64,000 nucleotides of DNA, from NCBI GenBank assembly GCA_047967505.1, contig CM106538.1; one strand, 5' to 3'. This document shows, in pieces, positions 45,601-57,050 of the stretch. This DNA is from Dipteris shenzhenensis (taxonomy: Eukaryota > Polypodiophyta > Polypodiopsida > Gleicheniales). Each line of letters begins with the position of its first letter. The first letter of the stretch is position 1. A program made the position numbers and the translations under genes. The notes under the pieces were generated by a model that worked only from the letters and a program-made list of their open reading frames with translations, had not been told where the DNA came from and made no database searches.

Positions 45601-45935
45601 AGAGTTGTCTACAACATTTCATGAACTCAATGATGCTCCTGGAGGTCCATGAGCATCAACGCATTCACATGGTCATAATAAAGCCGGTGGTTGTCCATGA
45701 AGAGGTTGGAGCTCATATTGGAGCCCTACTCACGTTGTACTAGTTTGGATTACAAAAACACTATTTTTACCTACATCAATTAGAATGATCTACCATAAAT
45801 GGAAATAACACTTCCCAATAAAAGGTTGTTCAAAATGTACATATAATGGAAGATGCTCACCCAAAAAAGTAAAAAACCTACATAAACAAACCTAAGTAAG
45901 TAAATGATTACCTTTGATAAAGAAAGTCAACCGAG

Positions 45936-46142
45936 ATGGTGACCAAAAATTCTTCCACCTCTTTAGATGATCCCAATTGGTATATTCCATTGCAAGTCAT
46001 CGCTAAAGATCAATTAAGTTTTGCTAGCTATAAAAGGATGGAATCAATGCTACTGGGCTACAAATGCACCACACATAATCTAGAGAATTGTAAGCACTGC
46101 CTTCAAAAGACTAGTACATACATTTTTTACATATGTTTTTAA
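45936..46142 (+). other. Short unassigned reading frame (copy B)
   Basis: 68 codons, nearly identical to 5592-5798. The GYKCTTHNLENCKHC stretch is unchanged. No family recognised. Confidence 0.2.
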
Positions 46143-46260
46143 ATGACATGGACATAGCTTTGGACAAGAGTGTTCATTAGGGGACAATTGGGGTCTCCAA
46201 AGGGCCTCCAATTAGTGTTTCCTAATTTCAAGTGATTAGTGAGGTATTTGAGGTGTACCA

Positions 46261-46956
46261 ATGGGAGTGCTCCTTTTTGTGGGGCAATGCCATGTTGAGG
46301 TGGAGGGTGGGCAGACCTGCAAACAGCCCCTATTGGCTACTCCTCTTACACCGAGGACCACTCAAACCATCCCCGCCCCCCTCAACCCATGCTTGACCCT
46401 TCTCCCATATGCACCTCCCCCAAACAAACCTACAAGTCATTCAAGAGGCGGTGGGCCCTTCTGGGCAAATTTTTTCCCCCTCTCAGCTTGTTACAGGCCT
46501 GGTCCAGCTCCATTCTCTCTCCATTTTTCAAATGTGGGAACTCATTTGGCATCTTCTCTATCCCCTCCTGCTCTGGTTCACTGTGTTTCTCCCTCTCCAG
46601 CACCTCCTGTAGCAACTGCTCATTCTCTCTCCATTCCTAGCTACAGCACCTCTTACAGTAGTAGCTGCTCATCCCCCTCTGCTCTTTCTTCCTCCATTCC
46701 TAGTTACAATACCTCTTGTAGTGGCTGCTCATCCCCCTCTACTCTTTCTCCCTCCATTCCTAGCTACAACACCTCCTGGAGCAGTTGCTCATCCCCCTCT
46801 ACTCTTTCTCCCTCCATTCAGCACCTCTTGGACCTTCTCTCAACCTTCAGTTGCACCCTCTATACCTTCTCCCTCTCTTTCCCTCTATCGAAGCTGCTCT
46901 CTCCCCCCAAGTTGCACTTTCTAGTCCACTATTGCTATTGTGACCTCTGTACAAGC
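46261..46956 (+). repeat. Ser/Pro-coding minisatellite-like tract (copy B)
   Basis: Same CT-rich, ~60-bp-unit tract as 5917-6615. A deletion of three bases relative to copy A lies near 46355. Confidence 0.5.
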
Positions 46957-48236
46957 ATGGTGAGGAGACCATACATGTACTCTGTGTCCCACAGGAGCAA
47001 AAATGCACTGGGCGAATGGGTGCCTTTTGCACCTATAGCTTGAATGATTGGGGATAGTCATGAGAGGATCTACCAAGGGTCCACATAGCTTCCCAAGAGC
47101 AAAAGAGGTGATCTTTTGCATGAATGGAAGGGCCGCATCATGAAGTTCAAGCTTGGGAAGAAAGGATTGTTTGCAAAGGTGCAACACATCTACATGGGGA
47201 AGGACATGTGCCTTCCTCCATCAAGTAATCAATCGACAATACCATCGCATTGTAAGTCTGCATTTTGTGTAAGATTTTGAAGTGTAATGAGTCAGCTTGA
47301 AATTGTATTTTGAAATAGAACCAGTGTAATGAGTCAGTTTGATATTGTATTTTAAAATAGCACTTGTGCATAGTAGATGTATTTCCTTCAAACTTTGAGG
47401 AGTGGGAACCAGTCGAGTGCTTCTTAGGTAAGTTTACTGCCATTCATGAGGATTTAGGAAGGCAAATGCATGCTAGAGAGAAGTCCTCTGCTTTGAAACA
47501 CAGAAATATCTATTGGTATAATGCCAAGTACATTACTCCAAGGACGGCATCAGGCTATGGCCATCTTCAATGCATTGCAACACCACAACTTGAAGACATG
47601 GATTGCAGCATGGTGGACACAAGAACAATGCAATCATACAAGGAAAAGATTACAAAGGATGTGGGCATGGCCATGAAGTTTACATTTGGCTCTACATGGG
47701 TAAGGTTGTCTTGGTTTATGCCTCTGCACATTTTTGCTTCTTGTTTTCATAACATCCAGATGCACAGAACAAAAACCATGTGGTCATGCAAGTGCCTACA
47801 TGAGAATGCCCTTGAGGAATTGCTTGGGGTGAATTGGGGAAGCAAGTCAGGTGAACAAAAGGGTGATCTGTTTCAATGCCATGTATGTAAGGACAACATG
47901 GTTGTCAAGTACCACATCTCCCACCAAATGTTATATTTTGCTTTCCACTATAGGCGCTGAAAGAAAATAGGTGGCAATTGGCTCCCCCTTGACTCTAACG
48001 ATGATGATAATACACGGATAAGTTTATGTATTGGTTCTCATTTAGGAGATGTCAAGAATGTGACTGTCACGTCACAGTGGACTCTCAGGGACGTGCGGGA
48101 ACACCTATTGGTCATGGAGGATGGCATATCTGAGTCCTTTCACTTTACCTTAAATGGTAAAAAGGTAGGAAAGCGTGCAGAGAAGCTCGTGCATAGTGCC
48201 ACTTTTATCCCTCCTGCAATATTGAAGATTGTCTAG
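46957..48236 (+). pseudogene. Multi-exon unknown gene, complete 3' end (copy B)
   Basis: Same exon order as copy A. Small indels near 47025-47090 break the first exon here. The second part reads DVFPSNFEEWEPVECF onward, then the Cys-rich WSCKCLHEN...FQCHVCKDN, then an in-frame TGA at 47958-47960. The frame continues with RISLCIGSHLGDVKN, WTLRDVREHLLVMEDG, FHFTLNGKKVGKRAEKL and ends FIPPAILKIV at TAG 48236. That C-terminal ~75 residues looks like a ubiquitin-like beta-grasp unit; this is pattern judgement only. The stop may be a mutation or may mark an unrecognised intron. Function unknown; transposon origin not excluded. Confidence 0.5.
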
Positions 48237-48389
48237 AAAATGTGGGGTGGAATAATTGTGGATTTTGACATTTTCCAATTAATAGTGGTGCAATTAATTT
48301 TGATGTTTTGAATGGTTTTGTTTCATGTCAATGTCAAGTTTTTTCCAAAAATTTTATAATTCTTTTTATTTTTTATATTTAGAACATTT

Positions 48390-49931
48390 GGGTATATATA
48401 GGTTATAAAGTTACTTTAGTTTCAAAGTTTCACTATCATAGCCATAGTTCTCCTAGCTACCAAACTACCATGGATTCTGTGCCTTCCACGATTTCATCTC
48501 CCATACTCCATTAATTGATAGAGAGGAGGAGTTATTTCCAGTCTTTGATAAGACCATAGATGTCCTAGGCACCTACTTGGGAGCCCGAGACGATTTTGAA
48601 GACCTTATCAAGTATGTGCAAGACTACATCCTGAGTTTTGCATATTAACTTCATTATCTACAAAAATATGGGTCCCAATTGATTATTTGAAGTACTTGTT
48701 CAATCAAGAACCCAGGTTCATGAAGCGTTTAGATCGCTTTCAAGCCCAGCTCACACCCCTAGGGTTTAGGGAGGTGGACACTGATGACCTCCTAGCATGT
48801 GGAGTCATCGGAAACACAGGAAATAGGTTCCTATCCTAGGAAATGACCTTTATTTTCCTTCTCCAGGAGGGACAAATGGAAGAGGAGGCCTCGACCTCAA
48901 GCCTTGACCCTGGCCCTACCTTTTCCGATCCTCTTATTTATGTAGATGAGCCCAACATCTACAATGAAGAGCCCATAGATGAAGAAGCTGAGGAGCGGGA
49001 AGCTGCATTGGCCCTGGAAGTGCTCCAGTGACCTCTTGAACCCCATTCTACTTCTCAAATTCCATCCACCTCGGGCACCACCTGTGTTGACCCCGCAACA
49101 ATGATATGGTTTCTTACTCCCCTTCTTGTCGATGGAGAACAATACCTCTTTCTCCATGACATAGAGGTTATGTTTGGTCTCTGGGAGGATGAAGCTCTTG
49201 CTATCCTGTGTGGATACGAGGTGGACACGACTATGCAAAGACCTGGGTTTTTAGAAGCAAATGATTCAATAGAAGAGGTTCTTGCTTTAACATTGGCCCA
49301 AATCGAAGATGCAAAGACATCAATCTAGTCCGACCTACTTGATGTTCTAGAAGAAGCCTCCACATCTCACTCCAGACAGTAGGAGGCCTCTAGATCCATC
49401 CTCATTGACAAAGAGGAAGGGATTGAGCATGATGACTCCATAGTGGTAAGAAACTATGAGCTTTGAATTTCTTCTCTCTTGGTATACTTTTGCTTTAATG
49501 GAATTCTAATGTAATGTTGGACTGTTGCAGGAGGCATTTGAGATCGACCTATTCTCATCTCGGCATCGCCTTGTTCGCAATAGCTTCGGCCAAGATCACT
49601 CACTGGCACATTACCTTGGCCAAGCAAAAGGGTGCTTTGTGGTTATCCACATGGCATTGATGACCTCCTGAAGTGCAAGGCCTTGTCAAGATTGATTGGT
49701 CATGCTAACATCAATCACAATGCTGACAAGGTCATTTTGGTGAACCGCATGGCTACCCTCAATGCCTTTGGAACCAATTTTCAAGGTATGGCATTGACGG
49801 CAGCAGCCATGTCCCTGGCCAACAATGACAATAGCATTGACTCTCTATCGAGTAGGTTTAGAGCTAGGAGTGTATTTGGGAATTTAAAGCCCGATGTTCT
49901 CAGTGTTTTAGAGAAGAGAGAAAGGCTCTGA
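48390..49931 (+). pseudogene. Unrecognised gene with several coding segments
   Basis: A TATATATAGG box near 48392 is followed by coding-like segments in changing frames: FMKRLDRFQAQLTPLGFREV (about 48720-48780), an acidic exon from about 48876 (MEEEASTSSLDPGPTFSDPL), a segment with VDGEQYLFLHDIEVMFGLWE (about 49130), an intron-like GTAAG...TGTTGCAG (about 49446-49530), FEIDLFSSRHRLVRNSFGQD (about 49537) and a last frame (49632-49931) with NRMATLNAFGTNFQGMALTA. In-frame stops are present between them. It faces the minus-strand unit at 50.5-53.3 kb. I recognise no family. Confidence 0.4.
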
Positions 49932-50166
49932 AGCCTTATTGTATAGAAATTTTATTTTATATGAATACAGCTATACTTTTTATACAGTGCCCCATTTTGT
50001 GTTCTTTTACAAAATTTATTTTATACTGTCATTGTATTTTGTAACTTTAATTGTTGTTGGCATTAATATTTTCATTCACTATTCTGTTCAAAAGCATGTG
50101 ATCAGATAAATATTTGCGCTATAATGGTCATTTCTGAGCAATCCAGTAAGAATCTCACCGCGCGGC

Positions 50167-50321
50167 AGAAGGCAAATGTGTTCGGCATCGCGCGAGGAGC
50201 CCAAAAATGGTAAAACCTGCTATGGCGCATATGGGGCCTGTTTGACCAAGTCAAACGGGCCTCATACGTGCTTTTTACCATTTTTGGGCTTCCCGCACGA
50301 TGCCGAGCACATTTGCCTTCT
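50167..50321. repeat. 155-bp imperfect palindrome between convergent genes
   Basis: The outer arms AGAAGGCAAATGTG/CACATTTGCCTTCT and the inner arms AGCCCAAAAATGGTAAAA/TTTTACCATTTTTGGGCT are complementary with a few mismatches. The centre is TTTGACCAAGTCAAA. It could be a MITE, a foldback element or a shared 3' end structure. No target-site duplication was identified. Confidence 0.85.
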
Positions 50322-50517
50322 ATCACATGGTGAAAAAACATCATTTGACCACTCAAATTCACACTGAACTTGCATAAACTGATGGAAAGCATCACGTAAC
50401 ATGTATAATAACATGGGAACAATAATAGAACATAAAGATATCTTTTATTCATTGGCCTCAAAGGACAGAGATTTACAAAAAATGATTCAGGTTACAGCAA
50501 ATGAACCTAAACAACAT

Positions 50518-51207
50518 CTAGGGCCTAAGGGAGGGATCGGAGTGGATGCGCTTGGCGAGTGCAAGGTCCTTGTCCATCACTGTTACTCTTTTGGCATGGA
50601 TAGCACATAAGTTTGCGTCTTCAAAAAGACATGCTGTCATCTGCTCCGTTGCCTCCTGAATTGCTCCCATAGCGCCTGAAGTGAAACGCACATCACTCTT
50701 GTAATGCTGTGCTATTTCACGTACAACACGTTGGAAGGATGCACGGGAAATGAGATTGTCCACAGTGGTTTGGAACTTGCAGATCTCGTGAAGTGCCTTC
50801 ACGCCTAATTTTTTGCACCTCGTAATCTTTGGGGGACCCTGCACTAGCCTTTGGACATGGCTCCATGGCCGCTTGTCCGCTTTGAACTTCTTTCGCCTCT
50901 CCTCCCTTGCAACCACCTCTTCAGACTCCTCTTCCTGTGTCTGGTGGGTCATTCGAGGTGGCTTCTCGCGCCGAGGGGTCTGCTTTGTCCTTGGTCTCTT
51001 TTCCTTTTCACGAGGCCATGAGACAGCAGGCTGAGGCTCTTGCTCAACTCGTACTAGAGGCTCCTCATATCTGATCATCTCGAGGCACAGAGGGTTAATG
51101 GTGCTCTTCCGTGTGGTCTGCTTGGTTGGAGGATTGGGGCCAAGGTCCATTATATCTGCGAGCCCGCCAAATACTTCCTCTTGTTGTGGCCCCTGTAATC
51201 TCTCCAT
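50518..51207 (-). CDS. Histone H3-like protein with long, double-motif N-terminal tail, 229 aa
   Basis: Residues 137-225 are a clear H3 histone fold: [10 protein letters not shown] (158-167), KSDVRF (170-175), AIQEATEQM (182-190) and [20 protein letters not shown] (194-213). Loop 1 is the length found in ordinary H3, without the extra residues usual in CENH3. The ~136-residue tail is far longer than the ~40 of canonical H3. It holds two H3-tail-like words: TKQTTRKST (28-36) and [13 protein letters not shown] (73-85). The rest is acidic or Lys/Arg-rich. The frame is intact and intronless. An upstream in-frame ATG is cut off by TAA seven codons later, so 51207 is the usable start. It would act in chromatin if expressed. 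It lies on the same strand as, and directly downstream of, transposon-like ORFs, which suggests capture or fusion. Confidence 0.85.
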   Translation of the reverse strand: MERLQGPQQEEVFGGLADIMDLGPNPPTKQTTRKSTINPLCLEMIRYEEPLVRVEQEPQPAVSWPREKEKRPRTKQTPRREKPPRMTHQTQEEESEEVVAREERRKKFKADKRPWSHVQRLVQGPPKITRCKKLGVKALHEICKFQTTVDNLISRASFQRVVREIAQHYKSDVRFTSGAMGAIQEATEQMTACLFEDANLCAIHAKRVTVMDKDLALAKRIHSDPSLRP

Positions 51208-51399
51208 CTCCTCTCTTTGCCTTTCTTGCTCCCCTTATTCGTCTAGATGCTCCATGCTAGGACCCCACTGAGGAGGGAGGGGCAGTTGACTCAAAATAGT
51301 GTTAACTTTATTCATTAAACATTTTACATTTGGGGATCTCTTAGGACCCAACGCCTCCCTTGTCTGACTCTACGTTGCAACCAAAGCACAACCCCTTGG

Positions 51400-53308
51400 C
51401 TCCTTGTTGAGGACTTCCAAGCAGCATATCTGCTTGTCTTCTTGACATGTTAAACCGCTTCTGCGAGACTTGAGATCTCTACCTTATCACGCTTGAGAGT
51501 CCTGGCCTCTAGACATCTATAAAACCAATCGAACATTTCGTGTAGTGCATTGCTTCACGCAATACCACCCCCATGCCTTGTATTCTTGAAGTATGCTGCC
51601 TTTGCTCTGTAGTGTGATTTCTCCATTCCTTGAGTATTCCATATGGACAGAGGGCCCCATTACTCCACAAACCATGGTGCATGTGTGTAAAGAATATGTT
51701 GTAAAGAAAAACATTGTATTAAAAACATAAACTGACTCAACTTTAAAGCACAAAATTTCAACCTAAGGAGGATTACCATGTAATGTGTAATATGTGACTC
51801 CCCCCATGCTTCTACCATCAATGATATGAATTCTCCCAATGCTGTCCTGAATCTCTCATAATAAAGCTCATCTGTTTGACCTTGTCTAAGCAACTTTATA
51901 AATGCATCAAGCTTTGTCCACAGTTTTACTCTCAAAGTAGCAATTTGTGGATGTGAAGCTTGATTTGTGGTGCACTCACACAAATCTTTCCAGTACTCCC
52001 AACCTAGGGTGCTTTGATCCAATGTATGTTTTTCTTTATCAGCATTGTGGTTAGACAAGAACCTCCTTGCCTTTCATCCACCCATGGACACTTTAGCAGG
52101 AAGATTTTGTGTCTTTCCTGATTGTTTCTTGTCCCACTTAAGCTTCACATTGCCTCCGTGAAGTCCCATTAGTGAGAGTAGTTCTTCAGCTTTTACAATG
52201 CATTGTGCAGATACTTATTGTGGCCTCAAATTCCAAGCATAAACTAGATGGAGATAGAGTAACTTATCAAGTATACGCAGTTCAGCATGCAAAGTACACT
52301 CGTGTACCTGCTCCAATGGAATTGGTAGAATGGGATCCCACTTAGGATCCTTTTTGTGACGATCAGGCACTGCACTTTGGTTGCAAGAAAGGATGCCATT
52401 TTCCCACTGTAGGCTTTCCTTTTGCATCTTCTGAGAGTGGGTGCAATACAAGCATGTCCATTTTGCATCTGCACATGCATCACAACCATACAAGCACTTG
52501 AGGGTCTTCAAATCACCAGCTAGATGCCATTCAACTTGAAACATTCCATACCCATCCACAATTAATGTTTGCCCTGCCTCTTGTCTTCGAATAATCGAGG
52601 GATGCCGGTTCTCTCCAAAACCCACTTCAATGTCTAGTGGCACTCCTTTGGGGTCTCAAAGGCTGCAAGCCACCATATGTCCTTTTCAGATTGAACTGAG
52701 AAACCCTGCTCAACTTCCTCATCCCCTTGAGCAAAACGCAAGGCGTCGTTCATAATACAACTGCTCACCCTCTCTAGCTTGTGCTCTTTTACCAACTGAG
52801 CTTCATTCATTTTTATAACAAATACTAGCTAGCCATCTGTACAATGAAAGAGAAATTCAGTAAGGATATAAAAATCAGAAGAAATAAAGTTGAATATGAA
52901 GAGGGATTTTCTCTTACCTTCTTCTCTCATCCCATTGAATTTGACCATGGCTCTTTGCAAATTCTCTACATTCACGTAAAGATTATTGAAAGCATTCATC
53001 TCAAACGTTTGGATGCCATATTTCTTTTTACTCTTCCAAGTCATTGTGCCACTTACACAATGGTATCCTCCAAGCTTTTCTCTAGCACATTGGTTTGTTT
53101 CTTGACATGCAAGCCTTACATACCATGGTGTTGGCGATGGCATTGTAGATATCTTATACTTTTTCTCCATAGCAAACTTGAAAATTTTAAAAACACAGTT
53201 GTAAGCTTCACGACTTACACCAACAGCATCACAAGCTCCAAGCACCTCCTTTGCTTGGACGAGGCCCTTGAAATCCTTCATTACCTCTCTAGCAACTTGT
53301 TTACGCAA
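51400..53308 (-). pseudogene. Transposon-like coding segments upstream of the H3-like gene
   Basis: Reading leftward: 53308-52829 encodes a basic helical segment (KQVAREVMKDFKGLVQAKEV, TPWYVRLACQETNQCAREKL). 52643-52215 encodes SIIRRQEAGQTLIVDGYGMF, a Cys cluster (LYGCDACADAKWTCLYC) and ECTLHAELRILDKLLYLHL. 52058-51660 encodes LGWEYWKDLCE and WGESHITHYM. After a TAA the same frame continues with WNTQGMEKSHYRAKAAYF and TRHGGG to about 51480. The TLHAELRI...KLL and QGMEKSH...YF..T.HGG blocks recall a repeated, uncharacterised transposon-type protein family; I cannot name it. Stops and gaps, some possibly introns, break it. Confidence 0.5.
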
Positions 53309-53335
53309 CCCTTTTTGTCTAGGAAGTTGAAATAA

Positions 53336-54340
53336 TAGGAAGAATTATATAAAGGTTCCACATACTCCTAGAATTATTCAAAAAATGGCTTCATAAGAGC
53401 TTTTTATAAAGAGATACAATTCATGGACATGAATGAAGACAACTTTCTTTTGGCCGAATACCATAGATTTGTCATGCTAGAGTCTAGAGGGATGTTTAAG
53501 GGTCTCATACTGTCTATATCTTTAGGTAGCAATTTGAGTAGGAGATTTGGTCAAGAATAGAACAACAAGCAAGACCTACATCATTCCTTTGTTTTCGTGA
53601 AAAGCCTTGGATTGTATGCCTTACAGATGAGACCAATTTTAAGAGGAAGCATGTCCAAATATATGTACCCTTTGCACAAACGTACAAAGCTTGCCAAGCA
53701 GTAATGTAAGATTATGCAACCCTACCACTGCCAACAGTGTAGGGTAGATAAAATACATTTATACACAGACCAACAGGCCAAGCCACTATAAACTCTAAAA
53801 ATAATTAGTAAAGTAATCAGAAATTGCATCATGGCTAGATAACGTTCTGTTAGGGAACAAATCAAAATGGAATCTATCATCCCAGCATACATCTTAAAAC
53901 ACGAGTGATAATCTCTTTCAAAAGCCACTATCGAATTTCCGCACTTTTCCACCATCAGCCAAGCCACCCTTCAAACTTTTCTAGAATTCAGTGACGGTAT
54001 CTATGCAACTTTATGTGCTTTATCACACTTTGTGAGTTAAGTGCTTCCACAGCATTGCAGGAGCTTGATCACAGATGGACAACTGAAACAGCAGAACAGG
54101 AAACAACAAAGCAAAACTTTCTATTCATTATCTTGGCTTATGCAATATATTTTACGCCCGAAAGCCTTGCCAATTGTTATAAAGGAACCCAGACTAACCT
54201 CAATAAAGACAAGCCACCCAAAGGATGCATTCCGTCTTATTTTGCACCTTCAATTTCACATCAAAGTTGATGACATCAAGCAATGTCGATGTTTATTGAT
54301 CCTTGAAGCCTTGAATTAAAATGGATAGGAATCCTTATTT
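53336..54340. other. Spacer without a supported gene
   Basis: Only short frames are visible (for example 54013-54319) and none shows a family signature. Around 53440-53700 there is weak coding character on the plus strand, broken by stops. Confidence 0.35.
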
Positions 54341-54347
54341 AGCCTAG

Positions 54348-54368
54348 CCCCCCCCCCCCCCCCCCCCC
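54348..54368. repeat. Poly-C tract, 21 bases
   Basis: An uninterrupted C run, followed by further C-rich words to 54387. Its length is likely to be unreliable in the assembly. Confidence 0.85.
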
Positions 54369-55015
54369 AATTCCTCCCCCACCCCCCAAAAAAGAAAAAA
54401 GGTTTTAAAACAGAGCTCCTGATGATGGGTAGCAAACAGAAGATCCAAAACTGTTTGTGAAAGTTGTTATCCATCCTTTCTTCTTCTACAAAATGTTGCC
54501 ACCCAAAGCCTTCTGCTTAGACATGACAGCAGATTACTTTGTACAGAAGTAGGAGGGCTTCATTGCTTTGAAGAGCCTTCACTGATAAGTATGTTAATCT
54601 ACTCTTGAAATAAGAGAAAGCCAATTGGCATCAGGAGGTGCCACTCAATTCTGAAAGGCCTTCACACAGTAAATAAATATGCAGAGACCGCTGTGATTCA
54701 CATTTGGATCACTAACGGGAAGAAAATTTCATGATATTCCTGCTAAAGTCTTCCGATGCCCTGACAGGTGCTTTCCAGGTTTACAATTGCAGCAGACCTG
54801 ACATAGATAATGAACAGGATGCAAATCAACCATGATTGTAAAAAACGATGGACACTGATAAATTCTCCCAACATTGCATCTACCCAACCTCAATAGTATC
54901 ATTAAATTAATGTAGAAGCGGGCGAGGTGAGCGGGGTCTGACTGGAGTCTTTGATGGGCTCACCCTGAGAAAACAATGAGGTACAACCAGTATGAGTAAG
55001 TCCCACGTAGCAATA

Positions 55016-55046
<31 letters not shown>

Positions 55047-55078
55047 CAATTTGAAAATTGTTGGTCCTCCTTAAAAGA
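54369..55078. other. Spacer with a CT microsatellite, no gene seen
   Basis: Ordinary mixed sequence; a (CT)n run lies at about 55021-55047. No open frame with family resemblance. Confidence 0.4.
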
Positions 55079-56025
55079 GGTTTTGGAACATCGAAACAAG
55101 GCATTGGGTCTACTAGCACACAAGCTAGCCCAACAAGTACTCGCTACATAAAGTTTGTAATATTTTCTCACTGGTTGTAAAGGATCACTATTAGTTAATA
55201 GTGATCACCAGCAGTCCCATAGATCCTGAAGGGTCTCACGTGGACTTTAACACAATCATATCATACCATCTCTCTCTCTCTCTCTCTCATATCAGGGAGG
55301 AAAGAATCTGCAAAATCTGCCCCACAGGGGAGGTGGAAAATGAACGGCATGTACTCTTGAGATGTACATATACCTAGGTGAGTCCGGGACCATGCCCAAA
55401 CTCATCCTCTAAAAACACAACATAGTGCAGTTTCAATCTCATGATAGTCACTCATAAGGTTGAAAACCATAAACTCCATCACATAGCAAGGACTAGCTAC
55501 TATGACATCCCCACTGACGTCATTAGCGCCCTACAGTCATACATATCCACACACCCACACATACTTGAGCATCCATTTATACAAAGTCTTTGTACTGAGT
55601 TTCTGTCAGCACTCCGGAGGTGAAGGGAAGACTCAGCTATGACAAAGGCTAGCACTAAAGGAGAAGGCTACAGCCTACACACATCTCGAAGAAGGCTGTG
55701 GAGACAGTAGAGATCTAAAAAGTCTGCTGGAGCAGCCAGCCAAAAAGCTAGGAAGCTACTTGAAGGAAATTGCTGTGGAGACAGCAGAGATCTAAAAAGT
55801 CTGCTGGAGCAGCCAGCCAAAAAGCTAGGAAGCTACTTGAAGGAAATTTTGGAACATCGCAACAAAAAACTGGGTCTAGCACACAAGCTAGCCCAACAAG
55901 GACTCCATACATGATAAGTTTGTAATATTTTCTCTCATTGCACGTAAGGGATCCTTATTAGTTGATAGTGATGCCAGTCCCATAGATCCTGACGGGTCTC
56001 ACGTGGACTTTAATACAATCATATC

Positions 56026-56055
<30 letters not shown>
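55079..56055. repeat. ~210-bp direct repeat pair flanking a ~550-bp core
   Basis: The sequences around 55079-55290 and 55848-56050 are diverged direct copies (shared words TTTTGGAACATCG, CACACAAGCTAGCCCAACAA, CCCATAGATCCTGA and GGGTCTCACGTGGACTTTAA). Each ends in a CT microsatellite. Between them lie a LINE-like fragment and a 77-bp tandem duplication (55695-55770 and 55772-55847). It resembles a small terminal-repeat element but lacks obvious TG...CA ends, so the class is uncertain. Confidence 0.7.
55291..55377 (+). pseudogene. LINE reverse-transcriptase zinc-finger fragment
   Basis: The frame encodes EERICKICPTGEVENERHVL then LRC, ending TAG at 55377. The CxxC...ExExH...C layout is that of the zinc-binding segment downstream of the RT in plant and animal LINEs. 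Only this 29-codon piece is recognisable. Confidence 0.6.
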
Positions 56056-56068
<13 letters not shown>

Positions 56069-56074
56069 CATATC

Positions 56075-56120
<46 letters not shown>
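56030..56120. repeat. Interrupted CT microsatellite
   Basis: Two long (CT)n runs separated by AATCATATCATATCAT. Confidence 0.9.
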
Positions 56121-56125
<5 letters not shown>

Positions 56126-56461
56126 TTGGAACTGTAATGGTACCCTCTGGTCCGGCCTTGGGAATTTCTCTAAGTCATACACAGGAAGTCAGCCTACAAG
56201 AAGGAGACAAGGGAGACACGTGGAGTACAGGGATCAGGAGGAGTAGCAGTCTTATATAGATCATCTCTTATTGGAGCGATATCCGTGGAGAGAAGAGATC
56301 CACATTCTAGGTTTCTTTATATCCGACTACGATGCATCACCAGTCGTAATTTCTTCATAGCGATCTACTACTTCCCACCAAAGACCTCACACTTTGTCAG
56401 GGAAGTACAGGAGGAGGCTGAGACATCACCATATACATCCTTGTCACGGGGACGTGAAAAG

Positions 56462-57050
56462 TGAATGATGTAAAGTATCTTTGTAACTCAACCCACGCTT
56501 AACCTAGGGTTAACCATGGTTAATTGTAGTATTGGTTTGGCCATGAGGGATTGGCTAGAGGAAATACACGCTTCCTAGGAGTTCCTAGGGACAAAGTCTA
56601 GGCGCACCACCATGTCCTAGGGGCAAGAAAAGGCTTTAAAAGAGGGGTCTAAAGGTTGGGTCCAAGGACAACCAACGTTGTCCTTTGGTATAGGGATTAG
56701 GACTTTAATGAAGGGAAAAACTGCAAAAACGAGGTGCCATTTGTCATGCATGTGTATGCATGCCCTTCCCCCACCTTCCACCTCTCTCCCCTCACCCTCC
56801 TAGAGATGTTGGACGTCAAGCAAAAGCTCCTTGTGTGTTTTTCATTGCATTTTTGCTGCTCCTACTCTTGTGCGTTGCTGCTCTAGCTGCTCCCTCCCCC
56901 CCCCCCCGGGGCATGTTTCTCGAGACAGTTTGGCTGCAGGCACGAATCTTGAGAGGCTATATTAAAGCTGGCGTGGATCCCAAATGCAGGAAGTCTAGCA
57001 TTTACTGCAGTCCGTACAGCCATACGAACTGTACGGAACAGGGTGCAGCC
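56462..57050 (+). repeat. Possible left half of a gypsy LTR, split by Copia-3
   Basis: Sequence from about TGAATGATGTAAAG to the Copia-3 target site may be the first part of an LTR whose remainder is 63353-63749. The evidence is the primer-binding-like block and gag-like ATG found just after the second half. There is no second LTR in the window to confirm it. Confidence 0.3.

Larger units (their letters stand above)
41318..48211 (+). repeat. Segmental duplication, copy B (inferred donor)
   Basis: Near-identical to 979-7863. Here the left edge lies inside a complete Copia-2 polyprotein and the right edge inside an exon that continues to a stop at 48236. Both features continue uninterrupted across the edges, so this is taken as the ancestral arrangement. 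Confidence 0.93.

Noticed and set aside
50518-51207. Calling the H3-like gene CENH3
   Set aside because: Loop 1 of the fold has the canonical H3 length and the [15 protein letters not shown] block is close to ordinary H3. CENH3 normally has a longer loop 1. The nearby satellite at 17-19 kb is not evidence by itself.
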